From the NCBI GenBank assembly GCA_947454715.1, contig CANGMZ010000008.1:1-50711 (forward strand): a DNA stretch of 50,711 nt. The letters run 5' to 3'. Shown here piece after piece: positions 1-10,005 of this stretch; the first letter of the stretch is position 1, and the number at the start of each line of letters is the position of its first letter. The position numbers and the translations under genes are program-made. Source of the DNA: Chitinophagaceae bacterium. Its GTDB lineage: Bacteria; Bacteroidota; Bacteroidia; Chitinophagales; Chitinophagaceae. The notes under the pieces were generated by a model. The model was not told where the DNA came from and made no database searches. It was given only the letters and a program-made list of their open reading frames with translations.

Positions 1-3000
1 AAGTTTCCAACTGCCCCAAAGACATAGCCGCATTGAATGGATGACTCCAGAAACGATAACGACGGTAATTTGCCTGTATAAACTGAGTAACCTTTACTTT
101 ACCTGATATAGATGCTGCAGCCTGTATTTCAGCTATTCTTGCACTACCATTAGAATCAGAATAAAGTGTAAGACTATCACCCGTTGCAAAATTACCTGCG
201 GTGAGCGTGAGGGCAGATTTAATTACAACTTTTGATCCCGAACCTATAGTTGCACCCGAAGTATTATTCAACTCCAGATTATTAATATTACTTGTTCCCG
301 ATATAGTTTGAGCAGATGTACCATTCAATACCAAAGAACCATTACCTACAACATCACCACTATTATTTAATGCACCCTTTACATATAAATTAGCAGCAGA
401 GCCAATAGACAATGTAACACCATTCGCAATAGTAATGTCAGATGTATGTGCGTTTACAGACGCCGCAATAGACGGATCATGCAATGTAGCAGGAATCGTA
501 ACAATATCTGTATCCCCAGGCACCTGACCACAAGACCAGTTAGCGGCAGTATTCCAATCATTCTCGAAACCAACTACACCACCCACCCATTGCATTGGAG
601 ATGGAACGATTGTGACAGTGTCATTGAGTGTAGCATTACAATAAGTACCAACAGTACCAATCAATACATACGTGTGTGAAACAGTAATATTACTCAAGAA
701 AATCGTATCCGTAGTTCCTGAAGAGAATGTATATGGTGTTGCAGCCCCCCCATCAACAGAGTAAGTTATTGTTGAGAAGAACGCACCGGACATCACAACT
801 TCAGAAGAGTGACCGGCACATGGGGTTGCATTTGTAGTTACAATCGAAGCAGCAGGAGCACTATGGATGTTAATTGTAATTGTTCGTGGAGTACTCACAC
901 ACCCTCCGCCAGAAACAGTAAGTGATGCGGTGTAAGAATACTCAATAGCAGTAGGTGGTATAACCAACGTTATCGTGTCTACAGGTAAAACTGCATTTAC
1001 AACATCAACAAAACCATGTGCATGAGCAGAGTCGTCATAAACAAGACTATAAGTTGTTGGCACGCCAGATCCTATAGTATAACCTAAATTATAACTGGTA
1101 ACACCCAAACAAACATCCGGATCTCCAGCTGGTATAATGTCTACTTTGTTTGCATAAACTACTTTTGAAGTAGAACCAACAATATTCGTTCCATTCAAAG
1201 AAAGAGCATAAGATATTCTCACCGTATCAGCACCAACTGCAGTTACAAAACCTGTTACGCTATCTATTGTTGCTACTAATGTATCAGCAGTAGACCACTT
1301 GTAACTTAATGAAGATGGAAGCGGACTAGTAGCGTATGCCGGAGTCACACCTTTTGGTGAAGTTAATGAAGCAGCAGAGTATGAAAGCGTAGAAGAACTA
1401 CCGGAGCAAATTGTATCAACACCTGAAACAATACCCATATTCAATGTTGGTTTGTTTCTAAAAACTGATACTGTATTAGCCAAATAATTTGAAACAATAA
1501 CGTCTGGATATGAATCATGATCTATGTCAGCTACAATAACACCTGCGGGGATAGAACCTGCACTTGTAGAAGTATAATTTGCAGTAGATGCGAATGACAA
1601 AACACCCGATGATGTATTTGTGTTTCGGATAACGCCAAACTCATATACACCAACACTACCCGGATTACTATTAGTAAACAGCACATCTAATTTACCATCT
1701 GCGTCCATATCTGCTAATGCTAACGCACCGGGTGCAGATGTATGTGGTGACATTGTTGCGGCTAAAGATGTTGCTGCATCAAAATTGAAAGTAGCATCCG
1801 GATGCTTGTGGTAAACATAAATTGAGTTACCATACTGATTAGCAATAACTAAGTCAGTATGACCATCATTATCCATATCACCGGCTGCAATGTCTGTAGC
1901 ATTTGTTCCTGCTACAAGGCTATCAACTAAAGTAAAAGAAACAGTTCCTGTTACTGAAGTATTATTAAACAATGATATTTTACTATTCGCATTATAGAAC
2001 TGATCTATCATTGCCAAGTCTAACTTACCATCACCATTAAAATCTCCTGCACAAATACTACTACCGGTAGTACCATTGAGCGTTCCATTAACACCAGAAT
2101 TACTTCCTGCAGGAATAACAGTAACTGAGAAAGAACCGCTTGTGCTGAAAGCAACACCCGGAGGTGTTGAAACATTTCGAAGTACAACTAAATTATCCGA
2201 AACAGAACCTGTAATACCAACACCTCCGGCAATACCATAGCAAGCTGCGGCTATATCAAGCTTACCATCGCCATCAAAGTCCGCTACTGTAAGCACTTTA
2301 GGTGAATACGCAGTTGAAAGTGCAATCGGCTTGAATGCATCGAAATTGATAGTCCCAGGGCTAGGAGTTACACTTCCATAAGACGTAGTAATGTTATGTA
2401 ATAATGAAATACTATTTGCACCACCACCACCAGCTACTATAATGTCTGGTAATCCGTCACCATCTAAGTCAGCAATTTTCAAATTGGTTGCAGCTCCTTG
2501 AACAGTAAAAGTACCTGCTAATTGAAATGTCGGTGTACCGGAATTTGAAAAATCCTTACTCCCATTTCCGGAAGACATATTTTTATAAACCTTTACAAAA
2601 CCATTTGCTGATGCACCTACATATTCACCACTCACAATAGCCATATCTGCTAAGCCATCACCATCAAGATCGCCAAAAGCAGTATTCCAAGGGTTATTGC
2701 TTGCTGCAAATGTTACATCAGATTGGAAACTGAAAACATTTGGTGCAAAATAATCCCCTACAAAAGATGGGATAAATGCATACTTAGAATTTGCCGCAAG
2801 GTGTGTTGTTTTATCAACAACAGTAATGTCATCAACAGATGCACCTACAGGAACATTTACTGTCAATGAGCCTGTACTTGCACTGGTTGGTGTTGCACTG
2901 GCTGCACCAAAATATACCAAAGTATTTGAAGGGGTAATATTAAAATTATTACCTGAAATAGTAATTGGAGCCCCGGCAAGCACACCAGTATAAGCACTAA

Positions 3001-6000
3001 CAGAGCTAATCACAGGAGCTACACCAAATACATTAAATGATGAACTGGAATTACTTGTAAGAGCAATTGGACTTGTTGCAAGTATACGTATTTTGTAAGA
3101 TCCAACTGAAGTTGTTACAGATGGTATTGTACAAGAAATCGCGCCCGCTGTTGCTGTTGCAGTGCCAATAGTTGTTGCTGTAGTAGTAAATGTACCTGTT
3201 CCATCAGAAAGCTGCGCAGTAACAGTTCCGGAAAGCGGACCGGTGTAGGTATATGCTACACTAACCGTGTTGTTTACATTATTGTAGAATGGACCTCCGG
3301 GGGTTAATGTCGTTAATGTAATCGAAACCTTTGGAACAATTTCTCCGTTACTCAATTGAATAGCAGGATACACATTTCCAGAACCATCAATAAAACTTAT
3401 GTTGTTAAGATTAGTGCCAAGATAAGAAGAAGTTGTTCCGATAAATACTTTACCGAAAGTTCCGCTAGTTCCATCAAAGCCCCCCTGCCAACCACGAATT
3501 GTCAAAGTGTTTGTTCCGCTAAAACCTGCACCTGTAGTAAACTTGATACTATGCGCAACAGTTGAACTTAATGTAATGGTTGCTGCTGCAGTCAACGTTA
3601 ATGCGGAGCTCGTAATGATTGGCGTAGCAACTATTCCTGAAGTAGAAATGCCGCCACCATTCATGGTAACAGGTCCAAGTGTTAATGTAGTCACACCGCT
3701 TGCTGGTGTAATTTTCAAAGCACCGCCATTTATTGTTATACCTGTTGCGCCAATAGACAATGTTGTTGCAGAAGATGGTGCCAAAACCAAATTACCGGCA
3801 TTAATAATAAATGTACCACCGGTTGCATAGTTACCTGAAGTAAGCGTTAAATCTGCACTTCCCGCTTTTACTATTGTTCCTGAGTTGGCAAATTTACTTT
3901 GCTGTGTATTATTTACACCATTACCAAATGTTTGGTTGCTACTTTGAGTAATTGTTATTGTTTGACCTGATGCTACAGTCATTGTCTGAACTGCGGCAAC
4001 CGAGAAACCAGCATCAAAGCTACTGCTCAGATTACCGATTGTCTGTGAATTATTAAAAGCTACTGCAGCAGCAACACCACTACCCTTTTGGCTAAGTGTC
4101 AAATCTCCGGTACCTATAGAAGAACCTGCATTAACAGTAATAGTACCCGCATTAACCAAAGCGCCACCTGAGTTTGTGTTTGCGCCGGTAAGTGTTAACG
4201 CTAATGCAGCACCATCTTTTACAAGTTTTCCACTACCTGATATTATACCGGTAAGTGTAAGTGCAGCACCTGAATATATTGTTGCATCACTTGCCAACGA
4301 AATTGCGGAACCAATTGTTGCCGTAACACCATTTCGTAATGCACCCACACCATAACCAGTCGCATTGTTACCTACTCCATTTAGAGTTAGTGTTATTGCT
4401 GATAGTGTAGTTGTTTGAGCTGTTGTAATAAACAACTGGCTAAATGGATTTACAGTTATATTATTTCCTGCGGTATTAGACCATGCAGTTGCACTTGCCA
4501 AATCAAGAATACCACTTGAATATGTTGAAGATGAACTACCTATTGTAATACCACCGGTAGCGGTTGCGCCTGTACCTGTGATACGTAACAGACCACCATT
4601 AACACCGGATGTACCATTCCATGTACCACCACCTAAGAAAGTCTTAGCTGGAGAACCGCTGAATACACCTGTAACTGAGAAAGTACCACCTACAGTTGTT
4701 GATGTTCCTGCACCAGCTAACAAAGTACCTGCAGTCCATGCGAAAGCACCTGTTTGCAACTTATTATTTATTGTCACACCAGTAGGTGCTAATGCACTGT
4801 TATTTAATGTTACAACTGAAAAAATATGATTTGCCGCAGCAATATTTGTTGAATACGATTGAGCCGCAGTGCCATTAAATGTCAAGGTTGTATTTGTAGC
4901 AACTAATGTACCTGTAGATGGCACCCAAGAATAATTACCTCCAAGAACCACATTATTAGCACCTGTCGTTAAAGTACTAGTGTAACCACTTGCAACTGTA
5001 AGATTACCTGTTATTGTTGTAGTCGTTCCACTCGTTGGCTGCAAGTTAACTGGTGTAGCTGCATCAAAAGTGACATTCCCGTAACTACCTGTATAGTTTG
5101 TAAGCGTTGTAGTTGCACCATTGTTTACAAGTACAGTTCCTGTAGTATTGAGTGTTCCTAAAGTTGGAACAGTTGCATTAGTTATTGTAAGTGTTCTTCC
5201 TGCATTTACATCAATCTTACCGGTTACACTAAAACCGGAAGGAATTGTAAAGTCTGTATTTTCTACTACAATTTTCGCACCACCACCATTTACTGTCCAT
5301 GCAGCTGTTAATGAAGGAGTTCCTCCATTTCTTATATTAAATGCCTGACCTGAAGTTGTAAAATTTGTTGGGGGTGTTCCTGTTCCACTTGTTGTTGTAC
5401 CCCAGTTAGACAGCGTATTTAACGCTCCTGAGCCACTCCAATAATAATTTGTTACAGCACAGGTGTTAGCTGTCGTTGCGCTGTTCCTTGGGTTTGCTGC
5501 TGCAACTGTAAAATCAGTACTATTATTATTATTATCTGTACAACCCGCGGAATTCCTTATTACTGCATTGACATTATTACCGGGACCGGGAGCTATTATG
5601 GCAGTTTCAAACCCATTAGTACCGGTACCAAAACCAACAAAATCTACAACACCGGCACTCGCAGACGGATTAGTTCCTGTTAGTGCAGTTGTGTTACTCA
5701 CCAATGCTACTTTTCCTGTAGCAGCAGCCATGTTAATTAACGAACCTGTCAAATCGGGTGTTGGCAGCGCACTTCCTACTGCACCACCAGAAGCACAGGA
5801 TATTAGATAATAATGTCCAGGTAAAATTGTAGCTGAAGGTATGGTTGTGACAGTCCATGAACTACCGGTTGATGCTGCTTGCTGAACACTCCAGTTAGTT
5901 ATGGTAATTGTACTTGTCGTAGGATTGAATAATTCTATAAAATCATTCTGATAGCTAGCAGAGGTCAAGCCACCACCGCCATACAATTGACTTATCACCA

Positions 6001-6124
6001 GAGTAGATGTTTGCCCCTGCGATCGCAGGGCAGCAAACTGCATTAAAATCAATGTAATCACAAAAACCGTTGACCGAAAAGCCGTCTTACAAATGGTGTA
6101 TTTCATAAAGGGGGATATTTTCAT
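1..6124 (-). CDS. Giant T9SS-type surface protein with lamin-tail domain, beta-solenoid, IPT/TIG and FG-GAP repeats (partial)
   Basis: The frame is open from 6124 past the left edge, so at least 2040 residues are present and the C-terminus is missing. I confirmed the frame at several distant points. A signal peptide (hydrophobic core VFVITLILMQF, then a Q-rich cleavage region) is followed by a lamin-tail domain (about residues 40-175, with ISQLYGGGG and DFIELFNP). Next comes a long Thr/Asn/Gly-rich beta-solenoid resembling autotransporter-associated strands (about 215-950), an IPT/TIG domain (about 1030-1110), and FG-GAP/VCBS repeats with Ca-binding-like D-x-D-G-D-G motifs (DFNGDGKLDLA, DLDGDGLPD; about 1130-1560). 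Ig-like segments and a second solenoid lie near the edge. The last visible residues (YRRYRFWSHPFN) resemble the segment that often precedes a T9SS sorting domain. A second in-frame ATG at 6106 is possible. Role: probably cell-surface adhesion or matrix binding; lamin-tail domains often occur with secreted nucleases, which fits the neighbours. Confidence 0.85.
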   Translation of the reverse strand, partial: MKISPFMKYTICKTAFRSTVFVITLILMQFAALRSQGQTSTLVISQLYGGGGLTSASYQNDFIELFNPTTSTITITNWSVQQAASTGSSWTVTTIPSATILPGHYYLISCASGGAVGSALPTPDLTGSLINMAAATGKVALVSNTTALTGTNPSASAGVVDFVGFGTGTNGFETAIIAPGPGNNVNAVIRNSAGCTDNNNNSTDFTVAAANPRNSATTANTCAVTNYYWSGSGALNTLSNWGTTTSGTGTPPTNFTTSGQAFNIRNGGTPSLTAAWTVNGGGAKIVVENTDFTIPSGFSVTGKIDVNAGRTLTITNATVPTLGTLNTTGTVLVNNGATTTLTNYTGSYGNVTFDAATPVNLQPTSGTTTTITGNLTVASGYTSTLTTGANNVVLGGNYSWVPSTGTLVATNTTLTFNGTAAQSYSTNIAAANHIFSVVTLNNSALAPTGVTINNKLQTGAFAWTAGTLLAGAGTSTTVGGTFSVTGVFSGSPAKTFLGGGTWNGTSGVNGGLLRITGTGATATGGITIGSSSSTYSSGILDLASATAWSNTAGNNITVNPFSQLFITTAQTTTLSAITLTLNGVGNNATGYGVGALRNGVTATIGSAISLASDATIYSGAALTLTGIISGSGKLVKDGAALALTLTGANTNSGGALVNAGTITVNAGSSIGTGDLTLSQKGSGVAAAVAFNNSQTIGNLSSSFDAGFSVAAVQTMTVASGQTITITQSSNQTFGNGVNNTQQSKFANSGTIVKAGSADLTLTSGNYATGGTFIINAGNLVLAPSSATTLSIGATGITINGGALKITPASGVTTLTLGPVTMNGGGISTSGIVATPIITSSALTLTAAATITLSSTVAHSIKFTTGAGFSGTNTLTIRGWQGGFDGTSGTFGKVFIGTTSSYLGTNLNNISFIDGSGNVYPAIQLSNGEIVPKVSITLTTLTPGGPFYNNVNNTVSVAYTYTGPLSGTVTAQLSDGTGTFTTTATTIGTATATAGAISCTIPSVTTSVGSYKIRILATSPIALTSNSSSSFNVFGVAPVISSVSAYTGVLAGAPITISGNNFNITPSNTLVYFGAASATPTSASTGSLTVNVPVGASVDDITVVDKTTHLAANSKYAFIPSFVGDYFAPNVFSFQSDVTFAASNNPWNTAFGDLDGDGLADMAIVSGEYVGASANGFVKVYKNMSSGNGSKDFSNSGTPTFQLAGTFTVQGAATNLKIADLDGDGLPDIIVAGGGGANSISLLHNITTSYGSVTPSPGTINFDAFKPIALSTAYSPKVLTVADFDGDGKLDIAAACYGIAGGVGITGSVSDNLVVLRNVSTPPGVAFSTSGSFSVTVIPAGSNSGVNGTLNGTTGSSICAGDFNGDGKLDLAMIDQFYNANSKISLFNNTSVTGTVSFTLVDSLVAGTNATDIAAGDMDNDGHTDLVIANQYGNSIYVYHKHPDATFNFDAATSLAATMSPHTSAPGALALADMDADGKLDVLFTNSNPGSVGVYEFGVIRNTNTSSGVLSFASTANYTSTSAGSIPAGVIVADIDHDSYPDVIVSNYLANTVSVFRNKPTLNMGIVSGVDTICSGSSSTLSYSAASLTSPKGVTPAYATSPLPSSLSYKWSTADTLVATIDSVTGFVTAVGADTVRISYALSLNGTNIVGSTSKVVYANKVDIIPAGDPDVCLGVTSYNLGYTIGSGVPTTYSLVYDDSAHAHGFVDVVNAVLPVDTITLVIPPTAIEYSYTASLTVSGGGCVSTPRTITINIHSAPAASIVTTNATPCAGHSSEVVMSGAFFSTITYSVDGGAATPYTFSSGTTDTIFLSNITVSHTYVLIGTVGTYCNATLNDTVTIVPSPMQWVGGVVGFENDWNTAANWSCGQVPGDTDIVTIPATLHDPSIAASVNAHTSDITIANGVTLSIGSAANLYVKGALNNSGDVVGNGSLVLNGTSAQTISGTSNINNLELNNTSGATIGSGSKVVIKSALTLTAGNFATGDSLTLYSDSNGSARIAEIQAAASISGKVKVTQFIQANYRRYRFWSHPFNAAMSLGQLET

Positions 6125-6201
6125 TGATGCAAATGTCTTTTATTTATATTTCAATACCTCACCATAAATATTAAATAAATATTACAATTTGATATCTTGG
6201 T

Positions 6202-6209
6202 CAAAAATA
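6202..6209 (-). promoter_or_regulatory. Candidate -7 promoter element for the giant surface protein
   Basis: The minus strand reads TATTTTTG, an exact match to the Bacteroidota -7 consensus TAnnTTTG, 77 nt before the ATG at 6124. No clear -33 TTTG is seen. Confidence 0.3.
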
Positions 6210-6273
6210 ATCTTTTTTTTATTATTTACTATATCTATTTCCAGAATAGATATATTTAATAATTTACTCTATC

Positions 6274-7680
6274 CTACTCATTAACAACCTGTTTGTTATA
6301 ATTGCCTTCTGCGGTTATTATTTTCAATATATACAACCCTTTTGCCGGGATATTAAATGATCTGTTGAATGTCATATCTGACTGCCATTCATTACTCATC
6401 AGTTTATATTCTTGCCCCTGAATATTAATCAGACTAATAGATACCATCTGTGGCATGGTCAACTTCAAACCAACATTAATCACCCCTTGTGATGGGTTAG
6501 GAAACAGACTGAAATCAGTAACAGAAATAACCTCAGGCACAGCAGTAGCACATCCTGTAATTGTTGATAATGTACCTCCCAATGCCTGAAAATCGCCTCT
6601 GAATGACTGATAGTATACATTTGCCGCAGTGGCATCATGTATAATCACAGTATTCTCATCATTTTTTGTATTAGCACTAGTAGTCCAGTTGTGAGAACCT
6701 GTTAAAACTAGTGGGTCTGAACACACATCAGAAGGATCTACAATAAGATATTTATTGTGATATAATCCCGTTCCTGTATATTCTTTAAAATTTGAACCCA
6801 AATTTGAAGTCATAATGCTATATGGAGTATAAGTCGCACTATACTGATCCATAATGCCGGCTGTATAAACACCATTCGACTTTGCGGTCACAATAGCATT
6901 AGCATCGTTCACATCTGTGAATGTGTAAACACCAAAATATAGGTCCTTATTAGCAGTAGCTATTGACGACTGAATATGTGTATTTGTACCATCTGATGGG
7001 CTGAAATACAATTCAACCTGCTTACCATCAATAGTAAAATTATGCCTTCCGAGGTCTACTTTGTTAGGTCCAAATTTTGATGTTGCTGTATTGGGCGCGA
7101 TACCTGTATCACCCCACATTTGGTTAAACTCTGCTCGGTATGCATGAGCCAATGCTGAATCCTGAAAAATAACAACATTATCATAATCCGTTTCAAACTG
7201 TGCTACTGACCAGTTCGTAGACCCGGTCCAAACAACAGCATCTGAAGGATCGGAAGAATTTGCATCAACCACCATAAACTTACAGTGCATAATACCGTAC
7301 GAACTGGTAGTTGGGCTACCTAATCTGTTGATACCGGAGTTAACTGTAGACAACCCGGTATTAGATGAACTACCGTTATATATCCATCTAACCTTTACAC
7401 CACGTGTGTATGCACTGTTGATAGCCGAAATTACATTATCAAGCGCAGCTCCACTATAAGATGTAAAGTCATATACAGCAATATCGAGCGTATATTTCGA
7501 CCTGTTAATATACGCAATAAGCGTATCATCAATGTAACCATTAATATTTAAAGCATTAACGCCCGTAGAAACAGAATTGTCTACAGGATGGTTAAAATAG
7601 TATTTGATCTTATTATCTGCAGCAGCCGTCAATGAAATAAACAGACATACAACAAACATTAACTTCTTTAAGGATTGCAT
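6274..7680 (-). CDS. Secreted phospholipase D-superfamily phosphodiesterase with T9SS type A sorting domain
   Basis: 468 residues. A signal peptide (MQSLKKLMFVVCLFISLTAAA) precedes two HKD half-sites: HCKFMVVD (H132, K134, D139) followed by GSTNWS, and HNKYLIVD (H308, K310, D315) followed by GSHNWT. Two intact HxKxxxxD motifs with downstream GSxNW are the catalytic signature of the PLD superfamily, which hydrolyses phosphodiester bonds in phospholipids or nucleic acids; the second half is typical of Nuc/PLD-like nucleases. Residues from about 390 form a type A T9SS sorting domain (FSLFPNPSQG, ending in a KQVVNE tail), so export across the outer membrane is likely. The neighbouring S1/P1-PLC-like enzyme and secreted endonuclease suggest an extracellular phosphodiester-degrading role. 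Substrate (DNA or lipid) cannot be told from sequence. Confidence 0.88.
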   Translation of the reverse strand: MQSLKKLMFVVCLFISLTAAADNKIKYYFNHPVDNSVSTGVNALNINGYIDDTLIAYINRSKYTLDIAVYDFTSYSGAALDNVISAINSAYTRGVKVRWIYNGSSSNTGLSTVNSGINRLGSPTTSSYGIMHCKFMVVDANSSDPSDAVVWTGSTNWSVAQFETDYDNVVIFQDSALAHAYRAEFNQMWGDTGIAPNTATSKFGPNKVDLGRHNFTIDGKQVELYFSPSDGTNTHIQSSIATANKDLYFGVYTFTDVNDANAIVTAKSNGVYTAGIMDQYSATYTPYSIMTSNLGSNFKEYTGTGLYHNKYLIVDPSDVCSDPLVLTGSHNWTTSANTKNDENTVIIHDATAANVYYQSFRGDFQALGGTLSTITGCATAVPEVISVTDFSLFPNPSQGVINVGLKLTMPQMVSISLINIQGQEYKLMSNEWQSDMTFNRSFNIPAKGLYILKIITAEGNYNKQVVNE

Positions 7681-7738
7681 TTAAACCAGTTTTAATAATT
7701 GTATTAAAGATTATTTTTTTATAAAAGAAAAAGGTCGG

Positions 7739-7746
7739 CAAAGATA
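7739..7746 (-). promoter_or_regulatory. Candidate -7 promoter element for the PLD-family gene
   Basis: The minus strand reads TATCTTTG, an exact TAnnTTTG match 58 nt before the start codon at 7680. It suggests that this gene can be transcribed separately from the upstream 12276-7780 operon. Confidence 0.35.
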
Positions 7747-7779
7747 ATGATAATAAGAATAGGTTAACGGCGTGAAGTA

Positions 7780-10005
7780 TTACCTTATTAATGTAATATT
7801 TCCGGTCTTCTCAACAGAACCACCAAGAATACAGCCAAATATCATTCGATAAAAGTAGGTACCAGGGTCAGCAGGTGTATTGCCGAAATTCCCATCCCAG
7901 CTACCCTGATTGCCACTGTATATTATTTGCCCCCACCTATTAAATATCCACATATTTTTGAGGTTATATGAGAAATCCTCACGTGGTCTGAATCGGTCAT
8001 TTAACCCATCTGAATTGGGGGTAAATGCTGACGGAATAAAAATATTTCCGTCGCAACATTTTTCAACTTTAACCAATATAGCTACTGCAGGGCTCTCACA
8101 ATTGTCAACCACCTCACTTACGTGATAAATATATTCTGTTTCTGCACTTACAGGAGGCACCGGCGAATGTGCCGATACCGAATTATCAGGCATATACCAA
8201 CGAAGATTTCGCCCTTCTGCAATTAGTGGTGCAGCAGGATTATCCAAGCAATAAAACTGTGGAGATACTATGTATGGCGTATCAGGGACATTGACGGTAA
8301 GTGCAATAAAATCGCTGGCCTTACAGCCATTGGTATCATTAGTTACCGTAATGGTATAGTCGCCAGTGTTAACAGCTCCTACCGCCGACAGTTGTGGATT
8401 TTGAACTGTACTACTAAAAGCTGCAGGGCCTACCCATTGATACGAATAGTAAGCATTTGAAGGGAAAACAACCGGCGAAAGTTGAAAGGTGGTATTGTAG
8501 CATACCATTGTATCACCAAGCAAATTTACTGACGGCGTTTGTTTTATTATGAAATTAGCTTTTGCTGCCTTAAAAGGGCAAGTGGTTCCCGGCATATAAG
8601 CTGTAACCGTGTAAGATGTATTCACATTTGGAAAAACAATCGGCTGCTTTGCATTCTTATCAGATATGGCAGTAGCCGGAGTCCACGAATAGGTATAAAT
8701 ATTATCCCCATTTACCCGCATCTGCACACTATCTCCACCACAAATAACAGTATCCGCAGGGCTTACCGAAAGGTGTATTGTATCATATATTGTTATCACG
8801 GCACTATCTTCAATGTTACTGCTGTTCCTGCAATAAGTAGGCGCGAACATAACCATCTGAATTGTTTTAGGGCCGTTAAGCGGAGTTGGCAATCCATAAA
8901 CAGGTATATCAACATAAGTACCATAAGCCGGCATGGTAACACTATCTGCAAGTGGCACATAATCTACCCCACTTACAGCACTACCTGTAGTTGAATATCT
9001 GATTACTTGCGGCTGAGATGAAGGCTTACTGTTTGTTATTCTAAAATGCCCCGGCAAACACCCCTTAATACATACAGGAGCCAAGCTATCGTACACAGGC
9101 ACAGCTAAAGCATTAACCCTATAGATTCCAGTTTTAAGGCTACCCGCCTCTAAAAAAACACCAGAATCATATTTTGCATTACCACCATCGGCAATCACAA
9201 TCTTGAAATGATATGTATCACATGCACTTACAGCATGCATTGCGGTAAGCACAGTCGTTAACCCTTTATGGGTAAGCGTAGTACCTGCTGAGTTATCTTT
9301 ATAATAAGCTGTAAACGGAGACCCTGGCCCCATAGATGTACAGTTTGCCAAAGAACCACTGGAGCCGGGAATACCATTGTTAATAGAATTAATTGTAACA
9401 GGAATAGTTGTTCCCGGCACTAATGCCATATTATCCTTTCCCGAAATTCCGGGACCTGAAATAAAGAATGCAAAAGCATCGTTCCAGTTACTGCATACAG
9501 CACTCATATATTCTTCTGAAGAAAATACATAATCAATACTTACTGTATCACCCACAGGCACTACATCAAACTCCAATTTACAAGCATCTAACGTAGGTCT
9601 GCCTGCAAGTATGTCTAAATCAGGATCTCCCGCAACTCCATTATCAAAACTGGCCAATTCTGATGAAGGACCATTAACCCCGGGCACACCTAAAATAGAA
9701 GCAGCTCTGCCGGTTGATAAAACGATACCACTATCTAAACCTAAATTACTACTCACTACCGTAAACAAACCATTGGCTTGTATCGGGCATTTCAAAACCG
9801 GGTTAAGTATAGTAACCCCCGGGCCTGCAAGCTTCTGGGCCAGAACTGCAGCAGTTTTTCCTCCGCTAACATTGATCTGCCCCTTAACTACAGAGGTATA
9901 CAATAGCATAAAAACAAAGAAAACTACACTGCACAATGTTGTGCGATGTAGTTTTCTCTTGTTGTAAATTATTTTCTTGAGTAAACTCAGAACTTTAGTA
10001 TTCAT
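7780..10005 (-). CDS. Choice-of-anchor L domain protein with T9SS type B sorting domain
   Basis: 741 residues. After a Lys/Arg-rich N-terminus and a hydrophobic signal segment (VVFFVFMLLYTSVV) comes a choice-of-anchor L domain (about 60-290) with the family hallmarks DSGIVLSTG, YVFSSEEY and FAFFISGPG. Calx-beta-like and Ig/PKD-like segments follow (about 300-640). The last 90 residues are a gliding-motility-associated (type B) sorting domain: IFIPSAFTPNSDGLNDRF, then IFNRWGQIIY, SWDGNF and PGTYFYR. Export by the T9SS to the cell surface is therefore well supported; type B cargo is often loosely attached or adhesive. Its start lies inside the 3' end of the PLC/S1-like gene (11-base overlap), so the two are probably translated from one transcript. 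No catalytic motif is visible; a surface-binding role is inferred. Confidence 0.88.
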   Translation of the reverse strand: MNTKVLSLLKKIIYNKRKLHRTTLCSVVFFVFMLLYTSVVKGQINVSGGKTAAVLAQKLAGPGVTILNPVLKCPIQANGLFTVVSSNLGLDSGIVLSTGRAASILGVPGVNGPSSELASFDNGVAGDPDLDILAGRPTLDACKLEFDVVPVGDTVSIDYVFSSEEYMSAVCSNWNDAFAFFISGPGISGKDNMALVPGTTIPVTINSINNGIPGSSGSLANCTSMGPGSPFTAYYKDNSAGTTLTHKGLTTVLTAMHAVSACDTYHFKIVIADGGNAKYDSGVFLEAGSLKTGIYRVNALAVPVYDSLAPVCIKGCLPGHFRITNSKPSSQPQVIRYSTTGSAVSGVDYVPLADSVTMPAYGTYVDIPVYGLPTPLNGPKTIQMVMFAPTYCRNSSNIEDSAVITIYDTIHLSVSPADTVICGGDSVQMRVNGDNIYTYSWTPATAISDKNAKQPIVFPNVNTSYTVTAYMPGTTCPFKAAKANFIIKQTPSVNLLGDTMVCYNTTFQLSPVVFPSNAYYSYQWVGPAAFSSTVQNPQLSAVGAVNTGDYTITVTNDTNGCKASDFIALTVNVPDTPYIVSPQFYCLDNPAAPLIAEGRNLRWYMPDNSVSAHSPVPPVSAETEYIYHVSEVVDNCESPAVAILVKVEKCCDGNIFIPSAFTPNSDGLNDRFRPREDFSYNLKNMWIFNRWGQIIYSGNQGSWDGNFGNTPADPGTYFYRMIFGCILGGSVEKTGNITLIR

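Noticed and set aside
3356-5810. Several plus-strand open frames opposite the giant surface protein, including one at 3507-3830
   Set aside because: They arise from the Thr/Val/Gly-rich repetitive coding on the minus strand; they have no start context, and their translations are low-complexity mirror images.
6231-6253. 9-bp inverted repeat after the PLD-family gene
   Set aside because: It is followed by an A-run rather than a T-run on the transcribed strand, so it does not fit an intrinsic terminator.
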